Shown here piece after piece: positions 62,896 to 64,000 of a stretch of 64,000 nt of DNA. The number at the start of each line of letters is the position of its first letter. Positions within the stretch are counted from its first letter, which is position 1. Origin of the DNA: Cedecea neteri NBRC 105707 = ATCC 33855 (lineage in GTDB: Bacteria; Pseudomonadota; Gammaproteobacteria; Enterobacterales; Enterobacteriaceae); the NCBI RefSeq assembly GCF_001571265.1, contig NZ_BCTL01000001.1, forward strand, positions 62,001 through 126,000, read 5' to 3'. The notes under the pieces are model-generated. The model made no database searches. It worked only from the letters and a program-made list of their open reading frames with translations, and had not been told where the DNA came from. Made by a program: the position numbers and the translations under genes.

Positions 62896-63039
62896 GTGAG
62901 AAAGTACAGATGGGTGATCGTTTTGGTGATTGTTGTTACCTGCCTGCTGCTATGGACTCAAATGATAAATGTGATGTGCGACCAGGATGTGCAATTTTTC
63001 AGCGGCATTTGTACCATTAATAAATTTATCCCCTGGTAG
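62896..63039 (+). CDS. mgrB: PhoQ inhibitor peptide MgrB
   Basis: A 47-codon gene with a GTG start, preceded by GAGGTGG. One membrane helix ([15 protein letters not shown]) and a periplasmic tail with the family hallmark [13 protein letters not shown] and the end FIPW. The two periplasmic cysteines (28 and 39) are the redox-sensitive pair needed for function. MgrB binds PhoQ in the inner membrane and damps PhoPQ signalling; loss is a known route to colistin resistance in Klebsiella. Intact here. Confidence 0.96.
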   Translation: MRKYRWVIVLVIVVTCLLLWTQMINVMCDQDVQFFSGICTINKFIPW

Positions 63040-63093
63040 TGATTTTTCTCTCTCTGCCTCAGGTGTAGAATGCGTTTTTTTTGAGGTGGTAAG

Positions 63094-63375
63094 ATGAACG
63101 AATTGGGTTTTAGTGCTTTAACTATCATGCCGCTGGCGATATCGCTAGTGACGTTGATTGTCGGTCTTGTCCTGTGGTTTTTTGTCAATCGTTCCAGTAG
63201 CCGTGCAAACGAACAGATTGCACTGCTCGAAGAGCTGGTGGATTTACAGAAGCGTCAAAATGCCTTGCTACGCCGTTTGTGCGAAGCGAACGAACCTGAG
63301 CCGGAACACAAACCGGCTGCGAAGGTTGAAGAAGAAAATGACGACGACTTTGTGCGTCTGGTAGCGGAACGCTAA
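63094..63375 (+). CDS. yebO: Membrane protein YebO
   Basis: Encodes 93 residues (E. coli 95). One membrane helix (residues 10-31, MPLAISLVTLIVGLVLWFF region), then a coiled coil (NEQIALLEELVDLQKRQNAL) and an acidic tail ending FVRLVAER. Function unknown. Follows mgrB in the conserved order; the next E. coli genes, yobF-cspC, are not seen before the window ends. Confidence 0.92.
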   Translation: MNELGFSALTIMPLAISLVTLIVGLVLWFFVNRSSSRANEQIALLEELVDLQKRQNALLRRLCEANEPEPEHKPAAKVEEENDDDFVRLVAER

Positions 63376-63391
63376 TCTGGCTGGAGGTGGG

Positions 63392-64000
63392 ATGAGCTGG
63401 AAAAACCCTTGGTACAATCCACTGTTATCCCACCATTTGCCCGAGGGGTTTCGCAATACGGAACCCGCGATACGGCAGCCTGGTGACGTCCAAAAGTGGC
63501 GGCAGGAGCGCAAAGCGCAGAAGCTTCCACATCCTCCCGGTGAAGGTTACTCCGCATTTATTGAACGCTGGTGGCAACAGGCCAATCTGAGCGGCAGCGA
63601 TGACCGCGTATGGTGGCTGGGGCATGCCAGCCTTTTATTACGGCTTAATGGCCATTTTTTGCTGACCGATCCTGTATTCTCCCGTCGTGCATCTCCGGTT
63701 TCGTTTGCCGGTCCTGCCCGGCGAACCGAAGTCCCGCTCGATCTCAACCAGTTATCTCGACTGGATGCCGTGCTCATTTCCCATAATCATTACGACCATC
63801 TGGATAAAAAAACGGTTCGCCGGTTGATTAAGCGTTTTCCCGACGTTCATTTTTTTGTGCCTCTGGGCCTGAAGGCGTGGTTCAGCCAGCGCGGCATTGA
63901 GCAGGTAACAGAGCTGGACTGGTGGCAAAGCTTTAACTGGTGTGGCATGGTTTTCACTGCCGTGCCGGCCCGACACTGGAGTATGCGAACGTTTTGGGAT
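63392..64000 (+). CDS. Metallo-beta-lactamase-fold hydrolase (UlaG/NAPE-PLD-like), 3' end cut by window
   Basis: Open from the ATG after GGAGGT, 17 bases behind yebO, to the window edge: 203 codons without stop. MSWKNPWYNPLLSHHLPEGF at the start; VWWLGHASLLLRLNGHFLLTDPVFS is the strand-turn typical of UlaG/NAPE-PLD-like enzymes (shown here as WWLGHASLLL and LLTDPVF), and the metal motif HxHxDH appears as SHNHYDHLD. FTAVPARHWSMRTFWD would carry the next His ligand. Probably a lipid or phosphodiester hydrolase; the substrate is not known. Not at this place in E. coli K-12. Confidence 0.85.
   Translation, partial: MSWKNPWYNPLLSHHLPEGFRNTEPAIRQPGDVQKWRQERKAQKLPHPPGEGYSAFIERWWQQANLSGSDDRVWWLGHASLLLRLNGHFLLTDPVFSRRASPVSFAGPARRTEVPLDLNQLSRLDAVLISHNHYDHLDKKTVRRLIKRFPDVHFFVPLGLKAWFSQRGIEQVTELDWWQSFNWCGMVFTAVPARHWSMRTFWD

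Overview
The window is chromosomal DNA of a member of the Enterobacteriaceae that is not Escherichia or Salmonella; the genus cannot be fixed from sequence alone. Gene content and order from flhBAE through argS, cutC, cmoBA, aspS, ruvCAB, znuBCA, lpxM, pykA, hexR, zwf, edd, eda, purT, ptrB, exoX, holE, letAB, proQ, prc, htpX, kdgR and mgrB follow the E. coli K-12 backbone around 40-43 min in the reverse orientation. Protein lengths mostly equal the E. coli ones, and characteristic operators (Zur, LexA, PurR, HexR, sigma-32) and the sRNA SdsR lie where expected.

Layout. 0-2.7 kb: tail of the flagellar flhBAE operon. 2.7-17.1 kb: translation and tRNA modification (argS, cmoAB, aspS, yebC), small enzymes (a PatB/MalY-like C-S lyase, cutC, yecE, yecD, nudB), and ruvC-ruvAB, with an ERIC repeat between yebC and ruvC and a LexA box embedded in the ruvC terminator. 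17.1-22.2 kb: divergent znuBC / znuA-mepM zinc import, then lpxM. 22.2-29.8 kb: accessory block, all on the minus strand, where E. coli has lpxM directly beside pykA: a TonB-dependent receptor, a periplasmic binding protein, a SAM methyltransferase and a FecCD-type permease in one tightly overlapping operon, followed by a DipZ-like thiol-disulfide protein and a periplasmic single-cysteine MsrA. A good match to a Zur box sits at the receptor promoter, so I infer a zinc-starvation-induced uptake system for a zinc-metallophore complex; no ABC ATPase is encoded with it.

29.9-43.7 kb: central carbon metabolism (pykA, hexR, zwf, edd, eda), purT, SOS gene yebG, yebE, ptrB, exoX, yobB, holE. 43.6-45.5 kb: copper operon yobA-yebZ-yebY and the sigma-S sRNA SdsR with its probable antisense SraC. 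45.7-49.4 kb: a second accessory patch (SulP transporter, MFS transporter, GNAT acetyltransferase). 49.4-62.5 kb: yebW, yebV, rsmF, letB-letA lipid transport, msrC, proQ-prc, htpX, yebQ, kdgR. 62.5-64 kb: yobH, the 47-residue PhoQ inhibitor mgrB (GTG start), yebO and a metallo-beta-lactamase-fold hydrolase cut by the window end.

The most interesting element is the putative Zur-controlled metallophore operon at 24.9-29.8 kb, close to the znu locus. Next are the MsrA/DipZ pair, the LexA box that doubles as a terminator stem, and the hairpin that appears to cover the rsmF ribosome binding site.
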